The notes beneath the pieces were generated by a model, which did no database searches, was not told the DNA's origin, and saw only the letters and a list, made by a program, of their open reading frames with translations. From Planctomycetota bacterium (GTDB lineage: Bacteria > Planctomycetota > UBA8108 > JACQVS01), in assembly GCA_028280485.1 (NCBI GenBank), contig JANQLS010000159.1, positions 1 through 61,984 on the forward strand: a stretch of DNA of 61,984 bases, given 5' to 3'. The stretch's first letter is position 1, and the number at the start of each line of letters is the position of its first letter. Made by a program: the position numbers and the translations under genes. Shown here piece after piece: positions 45,308-53,150 of this stretch.

Positions 45308-45511
45308 TTGGAACTTATTATTATTGTCGCTCTGTGTGTGGCTATGTCCAGAATGGCGGTTGCTTCTGATCGATCAGGTACAGCCTGGGGCGGGATGACA
45401 TTGATTGCATGCGTAGCTAGTCAATACCTTATTCCTCTTCCTCTTTTACGAGTGGGAATCGTTGGCATTGTAATTTTCTTCGCGATGTTATTTACGAATA
45501 AAATGAATTAA
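45308..45511 (+). CDS. Small membrane protein
   Basis: 67 residues, TTG start preceded by GAGGGG at a good distance. Two or three hydrophobic segments (about 2-18, 28-42, 45-62). No family known; converges with 45521-45919. Confidence 0.55.
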   Translation: MELIIIVALCVAMSRMAVASDRSGTAWGGMTLIACVASQYLIPLPLLRVGIVGIVIFFAMLFTNKMN

Positions 45512-45520
45512 CTCGTTTTT

Positions 45521-45919
45521 TTAAATTTCCCGCCGAAGAATTAAATAACCAAAATTTCCTGATTGAAGGGACAGCTTGATATTTTGACTGCTTATCACTT
45601 TTTCAATTCTATTAACTATGCCTTCTATATGGGAAGTTGAGGGTACTTGTCGTTTCCAATCGATGCTCGGGTTGACGGGCTCCCAACCATCCTTCGAATA
45701 TTGATTTAATGTATTCTGAAAGATGGCGATGTTTTGGTCGAGTTCTACTTCTGAATTTCTGTCTTGAACTTTTCCCAAGGCATCCACAATTTTATATTCA
45801 TAAGCTTTGGGTGAGCTGTTTTTTTGAGGGCTCAAAAAATCGATCAGCAGCCCTCCGGTGACCAAACCGGTTAAGAATATAGCGACAAATATGAAGGACG
45901 ATGAATTTTTATTGCTCAT
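45521..45919 (-). CDS. Membrane-anchored DUF4177-like protein
   Basis: 132 residues: one N-terminal membrane helix (about 8-29), then a small alpha/beta domain with YEYKIVDALG and a later LNQYSKDGWEPV, the pattern of DUF4177-like domains (Y-K-V...L-N-x-x-G-x-D-G-W-E). Function unknown. Confidence 0.6.
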   Translation of the reverse strand: MSNKNSSSFIFVAIFLTGLVTGGLLIDFLSPQKNSSPKAYEYKIVDALGKVQDRNSEVELDQNIAIFQNTLNQYSKDGWEPVNPSIDWKRQVPSTSHIEGIVNRIEKVISSQNIKLSLQSGNFGYLILRREI

Positions 45920-45988
45920 AATTCAAATGGCCTCAAAATGATCAATATCCAATGTTCATAGCGGTTTTTATCATGCTCCAACTCTTGA

Positions 45989-46870
45989 ATGCAAACTTTG
46001 ATGCGTAAATCTAAGAAAAGACTTTTATTACTGTCAACAACGATCGTGATCGCCTTGATCGCGGTCACTCTCGTCTTGAACTGGCAAGCTCTCGTGCGTG
46101 AGTATCGTTTTTGGCAGGCTTTTGAATTTATCGAAGTGAACTCTCAGGGATATAAAGAGTACAGGCACCTTCCCAGTGATATTCGAATGGTTTTATTGCC
46201 AGGTGGAGAGTTCATGATGGGGTCGCCTCAAGAAGAAAAGGGTAGAACCGATGAAGAAGCCTTGCATAAAGTTAAGCTTTCCCCCTATTTGATTGCGAAG
46301 TACGAAGTCTCCCAAAAAATCTGGGAAAAAGTTATGGGGAGTTTGCCGTTTGAAAATAAAAAAGAAAACCATCCCATCGTGAGTATCACCTGGGAGGAAT
46401 GCCAAGAATTCTGTCGAAAAACGGGTCTTCAATTACCCACGGAAGCTCAATGGGAGTACGCCTGCCGAGGAAGCACAAGTACTCCGTATTCACTGGGTGA
46501 TACGATCAATCATTCTCAGGTGAATTACTTCAAGGGTCGAAAGATGAGAACACGCCGGGTCATCGCTGCTATTAACAAGACGATGCCGGTTGATTCTTTC
46601 CAGCCCAATGATTTCGGTCTCTACAATATGCATGGAAACGTTCATGAGTATTGTGCTGATATTTATAATCGAGAATACTATTCGCTTCCCCAAGCGAAAG
46701 ATGGGGATCATGCTTGTGACATACCAACGACTGGCAAAACACTAACGTACGTTATTCGCGGAGGTGGCTGGATGAGCCAGGCGGTCAATTGTCGCTCCGC
46801 GAAAAGGTCGAACTTCAAAGCTATCAATAAAAGTAACGGATTAGGATTTCGCCCGGTTTATATAAGGTAG
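45989..46870 (+). CDS. SUMF1/FGE-like protein with incomplete copper site
   Basis: 293 residues, N-terminal membrane helix (about 11-30) and an FGE fold (LLPGGEFMMGS, YEVSQKIW, LPTEAQWEYACRG, MHGNVHEYC, RGGGWMSQAVNC, LGFRPV). The first FGE cysteine position is S263 and the second is C268, so the copper-binding pair is incomplete and true sulfatase-activating activity is doubtful. Close paralogue of 34762-35610 (same YEVSQKIW block). The TAG stop (46868-46870) is in a foot GTAGTTCGCATT, 12 nt before a REP-I. Confidence 0.85.
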   Translation: MQTLMRKSKKRLLLLSTTIVIALIAVTLVLNWQALVREYRFWQAFEFIEVNSQGYKEYRHLPSDIRMVLLPGGEFMMGSPQEEKGRTDEEALHKVKLSPYLIAKYEVSQKIWEKVMGSLPFENKKENHPIVSITWEECQEFCRKTGLQLPTEAQWEYACRGSTSTPYSLGDTINHSQVNYFKGRKMRTRRVIAAINKTMPVDSFQPNDFGLYNMHGNVHEYCADIYNREYYSLPQAKDGDHACDIPTTGKTLTYVIRGGGWMSQAVNCRSAKRSNFKAINKSNGLGFRPVYIR

Positions 46871-46931
46871 TTCGCATTGTAGTCCGCACGCTCTGCGTGC
46901 GGCCAAGTAGTCGGCTCACTCCTTGAGTCGG
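46867..46931 (+). repeat. REP-I and REP-II side by side after a gene
   Basis: Foot unit at 46867, REP-I at 46878-46904 (stem CCGCACGC-TCT-GCGTGCGG, a covarying stem), then REP-II at 46907-46931 (GTAG, TC, GGCTCA-CTCCT-TGAGTC). Both point in the direction of the upstream gene. Confidence 0.8.
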
Positions 46932-46959
46932 GACGGCACTTCTCAGCACTTTTTCATTA

Positions 46960-47553
46960 ATGACAATACATAATTACGACTCATCCAAATGGATCGATGA
47001 CTTAAAAAGACAATTAGACACAATTATCAAAAACCTTTTTTCATTAGGTTTTAAATTCAAGAACTCTGATGGGCCCTGGTTAGCTCCCAGTTCTAACCTC
47101 TTCGATCAAATCAAAATTATAGAATCTGAAGTGGGGAAGCTTCCTAAGGTATTAACCGATCTTTATCTGAATCTGGGATCCATCGACCTTCGGGGGACTC
47201 ATCCTGATTGGTTAGGCGATGACTATCCTGATCCATTGGTTTTTCTCCCGATTGAAGATGCCATTTTAGATATGAGTTATTGGTTGGAAGATATTGATGA
47301 ATACGGAATTGAAAAGGTGGGCTCTTTTGAGTTACCTATCTCTATGGATGATTACCATAAAGAAGATGTGAGTGGAGGCCCTTGCTACAGTATTCAATTG
47401 CCAACTGAGCAAGTAGACCCAATTCTCAATCATATATGGTACGAAACGACTTTGACTGGATACTTTGAAAAAAGTCTTCAATGGGCTGGATTTTGTGGAT
47501 TATCGAGGGAGAAAACACATACCTGGCCTATTGGGGATATTATAAAGAAGTGA
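46960..47553 (+). CDS. SMI1/KNR4 (SUKH)-like protein
   Basis: 197 residues, acidic and aromatic, with the SUKH-type start (IKIIESEVGKLPKVLTDLY, LNLGSIDLRGTHPDW) and PLVFLPIEDAILDM. Soluble. SUKH proteins act as immunity proteins in many bacteria; no partner toxin is present here. AT-rich codon use compared with the enzyme genes. Second SUKH-like gene of the window. Confidence 0.65.
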   Translation: MTIHNYDSSKWIDDLKRQLDTIIKNLFSLGFKFKNSDGPWLAPSSNLFDQIKIIESEVGKLPKVLTDLYLNLGSIDLRGTHPDWLGDDYPDPLVFLPIEDAILDMSYWLEDIDEYGIEKVGSFELPISMDDYHKEDVSGGPCYSIQLPTEQVDPILNHIWYETTLTGYFEKSLQWAGFCGLSREKTHTWPIGDIIKK

Positions 47554-47601
47554 TTTAAATTGTTTTTCTGATTAGCAATTGGAAGGCCTTAAAATGCAAC
47601 C

Positions 47602-47661
47602 TTAACTAGCCCGAAGCGCTAGCGAGGGGAACTCCCCTCGCTAGCGCTTCGGGCTAGTTAA
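47602..47661. repeat. 60-bp near-perfect palindrome (two REP-III arms)
   Basis: 29-nt arms (47602-47630 and 47633-47661) are exact complements, separated only by AC. Each arm is a full REP-III unit (TTAACTAGCCCGAAGCG, then CTAGCGAGGGGA). It can form a long cruciform or hairpin. It lies in the 361-nt gap 47554-47914 between a SUKH-like gene and a membrane-protein gene. Confidence 0.9.
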
Positions 47662-47767
47662 ATTGTAAGATTTAAAGAATTCAAAACATTGGAGTGCGAT
47701 GACTACCTAAACTCAAAAGTCTCAACCCCTTCAATTTCCTTAAGCCCAATCCAATTATCCTGCTTTA

Positions 47768-47795
47768 AATCGCCCCGCGGAGCGAGACGACTACT
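47768..47795 (-). repeat. REP-II variant
   Basis: Minus orientation: GTAG, TCGTCTCGCTC, CGCGGGGCG, ATTT. Similar to the variant at 50931-50960 (GTAGTCGTCGCGCTC...CGGCGATTT). No gene end attached. Confidence 0.65.
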
Positions 47796-47914
47796 TTGGA
47801 TACGAATACCCTAATTGATTCCGATCTTCAATCTACTTATAATCAGGACCATCGTAAATAGGTAGCTTGAAGCTATAAAAAATTACTGAACTCTTTAGCC
47901 GGGAATTGAACATA

Positions 47915-48358
47915 ATGAATAAGCAAGTCGTACTGGGTATCGTTGGGGTGTTCGTTGGAATCGTTGCCGGTATGATCTTTATGTTTATGCTTCATTTTGG
48001 GAGTTTGCTTATCTATCCTCTTCCCGAAGGAGTCGACATGATGAGCCAAGAACCGGAGAATCAAAAAAAGTTTATGGCATATTTAGAGAGTGCGCCGGCG
48101 GGTGCTTTTGTACTCGCTGCTCTCTCTCATGGGCTGGGTTGCATGATGGGGGCCGTGGTCGCAACTTTGATTTCTCGCAGGAAATCTTTAATTCCGGCGA
48201 TGGTCATCGGAGCATTTTTCACTTTAGGGGGAATAATGAACATTCTCAACATTCCTCATCCTTCATGGTTTCCCTTTGTCGATTTACCGATCTATTTAAT
48301 CTTTGCCATTGTTGCTGGTCTTCTTCTTAGAAGAAAGGAATCGACGGATGAACCTTAA
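47915..48358 (+). CDS. Four-helix membrane protein
   Basis: 147 residues from ATG 47915 (TTG 47906 would add three). Four hydrophobic segments with a short acidic loop after the first; a Gly-rich helix AALSHGLGCMMGAVVATLI. Resembles small uncharacterised inner-membrane proteins of Planctomycetota. It overlaps the G8 gene start by 11 nt, so the two are cotranscribed. Confidence 0.7.
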   Translation: MNKQVVLGIVGVFVGIVAGMIFMFMLHFGSLLIYPLPEGVDMMSQEPENQKKFMAYLESAPAGAFVLAALSHGLGCMMGAVVATLISRRKSLIPAMVIGAFFTLGGIMNILNIPHPSWFPFVDLPIYLIFAIVAGLLLRRKESTDEP

Positions 48359-50921
48359 GCAGTCCCCAGCCTTATTGCTTCAAATTCAAGCTTGTCGTTT
48401 AGGAAGAGTGCTTTTTGTTTTGGCGCTGTTGATATTTGGCCTTGTCACCCTTCTTAATTCAACGACGGCTGAAGATACTGAGCATCACCACGAAAAGCAT
48501 CACCATGATCTCAAGTTTTCAATCCAGTCGGTTAAAAGTGGAGATTGGTCGGATCCAAAAACTTGGTCCCTTAATCGTATTCCCAAAGCTCATGATCGGG
48601 TGATGATCACTCGGGGGACTTTTGTTAGATACGATGTAAAGAGCTCTGAAAAAATCAGACTCTTGCAAGTCGTCGGAACATTAAGTTTCGCTCGTGACCG
48701 AAATACCGAACTTCATGTTGGAATTTTAAAAGTTCTCAATAGTGATCAGTGTAGCGAATCCGGTTTCTCATGTACTTTTGTTTCAGAAGAAGAATCGGAT
48801 ACGGATGGTAATAGTAATAAAACGCAACTGCCTTCGCTTCTCATCGGTACTCCCTCTCAACCTATTCCAGCGAAATATTCCGCTAAGATTAAGCTCCATT
48901 ATTTTGAGGGGATGAATAAGAAAGATGCACCCGCAATCGCCTGCTGTTCGGCTCGAATGGAGATTCATGGCAGCCCCTTATCACGGACGTGGGTTAAATT
49001 GGGGAAGAACATCGAAAAAGGGAGTCGGCAAGTCGTATTGAGTGAAAAAGTCAGTGGTTGGAAAATCGGAGACACTGTACTCGTCACCGCGTCCGAACGA
49101 AGGGGCCAAGGCTTTGGAACTTTTAGGGAGGGGGCTGAGCGGCAAAAACAATCGCAAACTGAAAAACGAACGATCAAGGCCATTCAAGATGGTTTGCAGA
49201 TCACCTTAGATTCTCCTCTCGATTACAATCATTTAGGTGAGGGGGAATTTAAAAGTGAAATCGCCAATCTTTCCCAGAATGTCATCATTGAAAGTGCCGA
49301 TCCTAAAGGTGTTCGCGGCCATACAGTTTACCACCGATTCAGTAAAGGAAGCATCAGTTACGCTCGGTTCGCTCATTTGGGTAAGGAAGGAGTACTCGGG
49401 CGCTATTCGATTCACTTCCATTTGGTCGGCGACACGATGCGGGGAAGTCGAGTCGAAGGAGCGGCGATCGTCGATTCTCATAATCGTTGGATCACGATCC
49501 ACGGTACTCAGTATTTAGTCGTTCGTGATTGTGTGGGATACAAAAGTGTGGGGCACGGGTACTTTCTTGAAGATGGCACTGAGATCTATAATCTTCTCGA
49601 TCGTAATCTCGCTATTCATGCTTTTACGGGACCTCGTCTTCCAAATCAAGTTTTACCCTTTGATCCCAATGATGGAGCCGGCTTTTGGTGGGCGAACGGT
49701 CTCAATTCCTTCACTCGAAACGTTTCCACTGAAAATGATGAGTATGGTTACCGTTACGACATGCAAAAGCGTCGTAACTTTGATACCAAGCTTCCCATTT
49801 TACAACCGGATGGCAGCGAGAAGCTGATCGATGTGAGGACGATTCCTATTTGGAGGTTTGAAGATAACGAGGCTCATTCTGAGGGCTTCTACGGGATGGT
49901 TGTCGCTGCAAACGGGAACAGTCAACCGGATTCAGCGGTTCGAAGTGAACGGATGCTCAAACGAATCAAGAGTATCGATTGGACGGGGCCCGATACGGAT
50001 CACCCTCACGTTATTCGTAATTTATCGATCTGGGGATCCCACTACGCCTTTCGCCCTCATAGTCCTGCGATGCGAATGGAAAACATCCGAATCCACCAAG
50101 CAGCCTATGGTATCTACCGCCCAGCTTTTGAAAACCATGAGTATAAAAATCTTCATATCTCAGCGGTCCAAGCAGAGCCCTTCAATCGAGGTATGGATGA
50201 CGCGAGTGCGCAAACCGGAAAGATCACGGTCGATGGCCTCACCTTTTCTACCGGCTATGGGAATTCTTCGACGCCCTTGGTACAAATTAGCGACCTGAAT
50301 CTCAGTGGCGATGCTTCAACACACTTAAGAAATGTGAAAGTGAATCGCCCTGAAAGATATAAGACACGCTGGCCACTCATCAATCGAGGAGTGGGACCGA
50401 GAGTTCCCCCGATTACAAAAGGGGTTCCGATTTATATCCACGATCACTACGGCCCGGGTCGTCACGCCAAAGTGGTGAGTACGGCAGCCAAAGATTTAAT
50501 GGAAGACGGTCATAGCTACCGCGAGGAAAAACCGTTAACGAGTGATCACTCCCGAGTCGCTGAAGTTAAAGATGTAGAGTGGCCCAAGCTTCTCAAAATG
50601 GTCGATGATATTCCACCAGCGACTATCGTGACCCAAATACAGAGGAAGTCGAATAAGCTTTGGGTACGAGGGATCTCTCACGACAACGGTGAAATCACTA
50701 AAGTGCTGGTAAACGGGCAAAACGCGAAAACCGTTTCGTATCAATCCGGAGTACTCGATTGGGAATTAGAGATCGAAACTCCCAAGGATGGAAAGATCAC
50801 TGCATACGGCCTTGATAAGAGTGGAAATCGAGAAATGACGGGGCATGTCGTCCGCTCTGTAGTCCGCACGCTCGGCGTGCGGCCTTCTTCAAAACCGAAA
50901 GCCAAAACTTTATCTTTCTGA
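48348..50921 (+). CDS. G8-domain (CEMIP/TMEM2-like) exported protein
   Basis: 857 residues from ATG 48348, which follows AGAAAGGAA; a start 45 nt upstream would place a hydrophilic leader before the signal helix. Membrane/signal segment about 20-38, a His-rich patch (EHHHEKHHHD), a G8 domain (SGDWSDPKTWSLNRIP, about 60-190) and a right-handed beta-helix (about 220-680) with repeated short H/N-rich turns. Related to proteins that bind or cleave polysaccharides such as hyaluronan. The last 30 residues are odd: bases 50847-50884 are a REP-I unit read in frame as VVRSVVRTLGVRP, so the C-terminus is repeat-derived. Stop is TGA. Confidence 0.82.
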   Translation: MNLKQSPALLLQIQACRLGRVLFVLALLIFGLVTLLNSTTAEDTEHHHEKHHHDLKFSIQSVKSGDWSDPKTWSLNRIPKAHDRVMITRGTFVRYDVKSSEKIRLLQVVGTLSFARDRNTELHVGILKVLNSDQCSESGFSCTFVSEEESDTDGNSNKTQLPSLLIGTPSQPIPAKYSAKIKLHYFEGMNKKDAPAIACCSARMEIHGSPLSRTWVKLGKNIEKGSRQVVLSEKVSGWKIGDTVLVTASERRGQGFGTFREGAERQKQSQTEKRTIKAIQDGLQITLDSPLDYNHLGEGEFKSEIANLSQNVIIESADPKGVRGHTVYHRFSKGSISYARFAHLGKEGVLGRYSIHFHLVGDTMRGSRVEGAAIVDSHNRWITIHGTQYLVVRDCVGYKSVGHGYFLEDGTEIYNLLDRNLAIHAFTGPRLPNQVLPFDPNDGAGFWWANGLNSFTRNVSTENDEYGYRYDMQKRRNFDTKLPILQPDGSEKLIDVRTIPIWRFEDNEAHSEGFYGMVVAANGNSQPDSAVRSERMLKRIKSIDWTGPDTDHPHVIRNLSIWGSHYAFRPHSPAMRMENIRIHQAAYGIYRPAFENHEYKNLHISAVQAEPFNRGMDDASAQTGKITVDGLTFSTGYGNSSTPLVQISDLNLSGDASTHLRNVKVNRPERYKTRWPLINRGVGPRVPPITKGVPIYIHDHYGPGRHAKVVSTAAKDLMEDGHSYREEKPLTSDHSRVAEVKDVEWPKLLKMVDDIPPATIVTQIQRKSNKLWVRGISHDNGEITKVLVNGQNAKTVSYQSGVLDWELEIETPKDGKITAYGLDKSGNREMTGHVVRSVVRTLGVRPSSKPKAKTLSF
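50847..50884 (+). repeat. REP-I inside the coding region of the G8 gene
   Basis: Degenerate foot GTCGTCCGCTCT (50847-50858) followed by a complete hairpin GTAGT-CCGCACGC-TCG-GCGTGCGG-CC. Here the GTAG is read in frame as GTA (Val), not as a stop, so translation continues for 21 codons beyond the GTAG foot. Confidence 0.85.
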
Positions 50922-50930
50922 AAACCTATA

Positions 50931-50960
50931 GTAGTCGTCGCGCTCCGCGCGGCGATTTAA
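50931..50960 (+). repeat. REP-II variant
   Basis: GTAG, TC, stem GTCGCG-CTC-CGCGGC-like, tail GATTTAA. Lies 9 nt after the G8 gene. The same variant in reverse is at 47768-47795. The stretch 50961-51110 holds no gene that I can support. Confidence 0.65.
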
Positions 50961-51110
50961 AGCCAGCGTATCCAATTATTGAATTTGAAGTGAAGTTTGA
51001 AGAGGGATTTTACTCAAGCCCAGATGGGATCGATCTTCAAGATGAAACGGCTTGGGTGATGACTCGAATAAGTGTTAATTGATTTTGAAGACGAAATCCC
51101 GTTACTCAAG

Positions 51111-51156
51111 AAGGCCGCACGCGGAGCGTACGGACTACAATGAGCGTGCGGACTAC
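51111..51156 (-). repeat. REP-I with foot duplication ending a gene
   Basis: Minus orientation: foot unit GTAGTCCGCACGCTCATT (containing the TAG stop of 51153-52157), then the full hairpin GTAGT-CCGTACGC-TCC-GCGTGCGG-CCTT (one mismatch). The flank TTACTCAAG outside is related to ATACTCAGG of other copies. Confidence 0.85.
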
Positions 51157-52157
51157 ATTGTCGACAAGACATTCTTCCCAATCACCGTCCCACTTTCTTG
51201 TAACGCGTGGGCTTCCTTCAGCAATTCTACGCTCATCGTCCCCAAGTTACTGGTAACGGTGGAAATCAGCGTGCCGTCGTCGAGCATTTGGGAGACTCGA
51301 GTTAAGAGCTCGTGTTGTTTCTCGATATCATCGGTTTGAAACATCGACCGGGTGAACATGAACTCCCAGCTAAAGGTGATCGATTTTTGCTTACCGAACT
51401 TGATGTCGAGTCCGGGTGGATCATCGATGAAGGTCACATGTCCCCGCGGAGGCAGAAGTTCGATAATAGAATTTAAATGTTGGTCTGTCGCGGTTAAGGC
51501 TGCTACATAACGAGGTTGAAGATTGTGGTCCTTAAGCTGATCCACGAGCGATTCGTGGTGATTGATGACGTGATCGGCACCCATCTTCTTGACCCAGTCG
51601 TTGGTGTCCGGACGAGAAGCCGTGGCGATGACGGTCAGGCCCGTCAGTTTCTTTGCGAGTTGAATCAGAACTGAACCTACACCACCAGCACCACCGATGA
51701 TCAATAAGCTTTCGCCCTGGTGGCCACCTTCAGTCAATTTAAAGCTATCAAAAAGGATTTCCCAGGCAGTAATCGAGGTGAGGGGATGGCCCGCTGCTTC
51801 AGCGAAATCCATCGATTGAGGTTTCTTTCCCACGATGCGTTCATCGACTGCTTGAAGCTCTGCATTCGAACCGGGCCGAGTGATATCCCCGGCATAGAAG
51901 ACTTCATCACCCACTTTAAATTTAGCGACTTTGCTACCTATTTCTTTGACCACTCCCGAAGCATCGAAGCCGAGAATGACTGGACCATCTTTAGGTTCAG
52001 CTCGTACTCGTACTTTGGTATCAACGGGATTCAAGGAGATGCCACGCACTTCGACTAAGAGGTCACGAGGGCCAAGGGTGGGTTCTGGTGCTTCAAATTC
52101 GATAAGAGAATCGGGATCGGTGATGGGCCCGGTTTTGGGGTATCCGATGGCTTTCAT
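51153..52157 (-). CDS. Zinc-type alcohol dehydrogenase-like / NADPH:quinone oxidoreductase
   Basis: 334 residues, medium-chain dehydrogenase/reductase. GroES-like N-terminal half (NPVDTKVR, LGFDASGVV), Rossmann motif GGAGGVGSVLIQLAKKL, and a typical C-terminus. No structural or catalytic zinc cysteines, so it belongs to the zinc-free quinone-oxidoreductase branch. Cytosolic, NADPH-dependent. The TAG stop is in a REP-I half unit 18 nt before the complete hairpin. Confidence 0.92.
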   Translation of the reverse strand: MKAIGYPKTGPITDPDSLIEFEAPEPTLGPRDLLVEVRGISLNPVDTKVRVRAEPKDGPVILGFDASGVVKEIGSKVAKFKVGDEVFYAGDITRPGSNAELQAVDERIVGKKPQSMDFAEAAGHPLTSITAWEILFDSFKLTEGGHQGESLLIIGGAGGVGSVLIQLAKKLTGLTVIATASRPDTNDWVKKMGADHVINHHESLVDQLKDHNLQPRYVAALTATDQHLNSIIELLPPRGHVTFIDDPPGLDIKFGKQKSITFSWEFMFTRSMFQTDDIEKQHELLTRVSQMLDDGTLISTVTSNLGTMSVELLKEAHALQESGTVIGKNVLSTM

Positions 52158-52342
52158 GATTTTCAGATGGATCTCAATGAAGGTTAATCGCTTATGTGTT
52201 TAGACTGATTTCTATAGTACAAGGCTTTAGTTGTTCTTAAAGAGTGAGTATCTCTGGATTGAAAAATATCTCAATCAAAATTATTCGGTTTTAGAGAGAG
52301 GCTCCATTTTGAGTCTATAGATTTAAGCTTTCTGGATGAATT

Positions 52343-52849
52343 TCAGGACCTTTCTAAAGTAGTCCCCGTTCCATGAACTGACCACACTACCCAACGAGTA
52401 ACAAAGGTGAGTGGGATTAAAAAAGGGCTATAAAAAACAGTCCCGAAGTACATAAGAAAAAAGACCATTGTTAGGTATTCCTCAAAGTTTATCTTCGAAA
52501 CATCCCGAAATGAGAAAAGGTCGATGCAAACACCGACAAAAATAATCCCATACCAGTAACAAAGTATACCTACGTAGTAATTCATAAAACCATGAAAGAT
52601 AGATTCACTCTTTAAATTTCTACGCCTAGACCAAATTGTATAAATACCAGCCCCTAAACCCGCGATACCACCAGCAAAAAACCATCTGGTTAGAATTTGC
52701 TCTAATTCAAATCTCCGTTTCGGAAAATTGACGATTAGACAATGCCAAATAAAACCACAGATAATTGAAAGAACTAAGGCTAAGCAGACTCGAAAGGTAG
52801 AGTAGACGCGTCGTGGATTGGAGTCGAAATCCGTAATAATTGATGTCAT
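52343..52849 (-). CDS. Membrane protein of unknown function
   Basis: 168 residues with four hydrophobic segments (about 19-38, 52-66, 87-104, 130-155). No recognised family. It stands alone; its C-terminal end overlaps a poorly formed GTAGTCCCCG sequence on the other strand. Confidence 0.6.
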   Translation of the reverse strand: MTSIITDFDSNPRRVYSTFRVCLALVLSIICGFIWHCLIVNFPKRRFELEQILTRWFFAGGIAGLGAGIYTIWSRRRNLKSESIFHGFMNYYVGILCYWYGIIFVGVCIDLFSFRDVSKINFEEYLTMVFFLMYFGTVFYSPFLIPLTFVTRWVVWSVHGTGTTLERS

Positions 52850-52968
52850 TAAGTGAATTATTAAAGGTATTTTTGAACCAAATGAAATTATGTCATTGCC
52901 CTAAGAGGTAACCGTAATGAGACAACATCGATAACTTAAAAATTTCTCATGTATATGAATATCACATT

Positions 52969-53072
52969 TGTAGGGGCGTCCCTTGCGGGCGCCCGCTTCT
53001 CGAAACGAAGCCTACATCCACGGTTTATTATGACGTTTCGGGGAAAGGGTTGGTACAAGACCAGCCCCTACA
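52969..53072. repeat. REP-VII inverted pair
   Basis: Outward-facing GTAGGGGC (52970-52977) and GCCCCTAC (53064-53071). The left unit has the stem GGGCG...CGCCC; the right unit in minus orientation has the stem GGCTGGT-CTTGT-ACCAACC. A third foot, CCTAC at 53011-53015, has the stem GCTTC/GAAGC. A related GTAGGGGC is at 61927. It lies in the 300-nt gap 52850-53150, which holds no gene. Confidence 0.6.
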
Positions 53073-53150
53073 GGGTGATGACTGTTAATCATATAAACTG
53101 AGTGATTTTAAAAAGGGCTCTGACGTCATCACCGATCAAATTCGATTCTC

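Noticed and set aside
34762..46870. Formylglycine-generating enzymes for the nearby sulfatases
   Set aside because: Both candidates lack the conserved cysteine pair.
47602..47661. Terminal inverted repeats of an insertion sequence
   Set aside because: There are only 2 nt between the arms, no transposase and no target duplication; it is two fused REP-III units.
52358..52385. A further REP-I copy (GTAGTCCCCGTTCC)
   Set aside because: The sequence does not form the stem and overlaps the coding end of 52343-52849.
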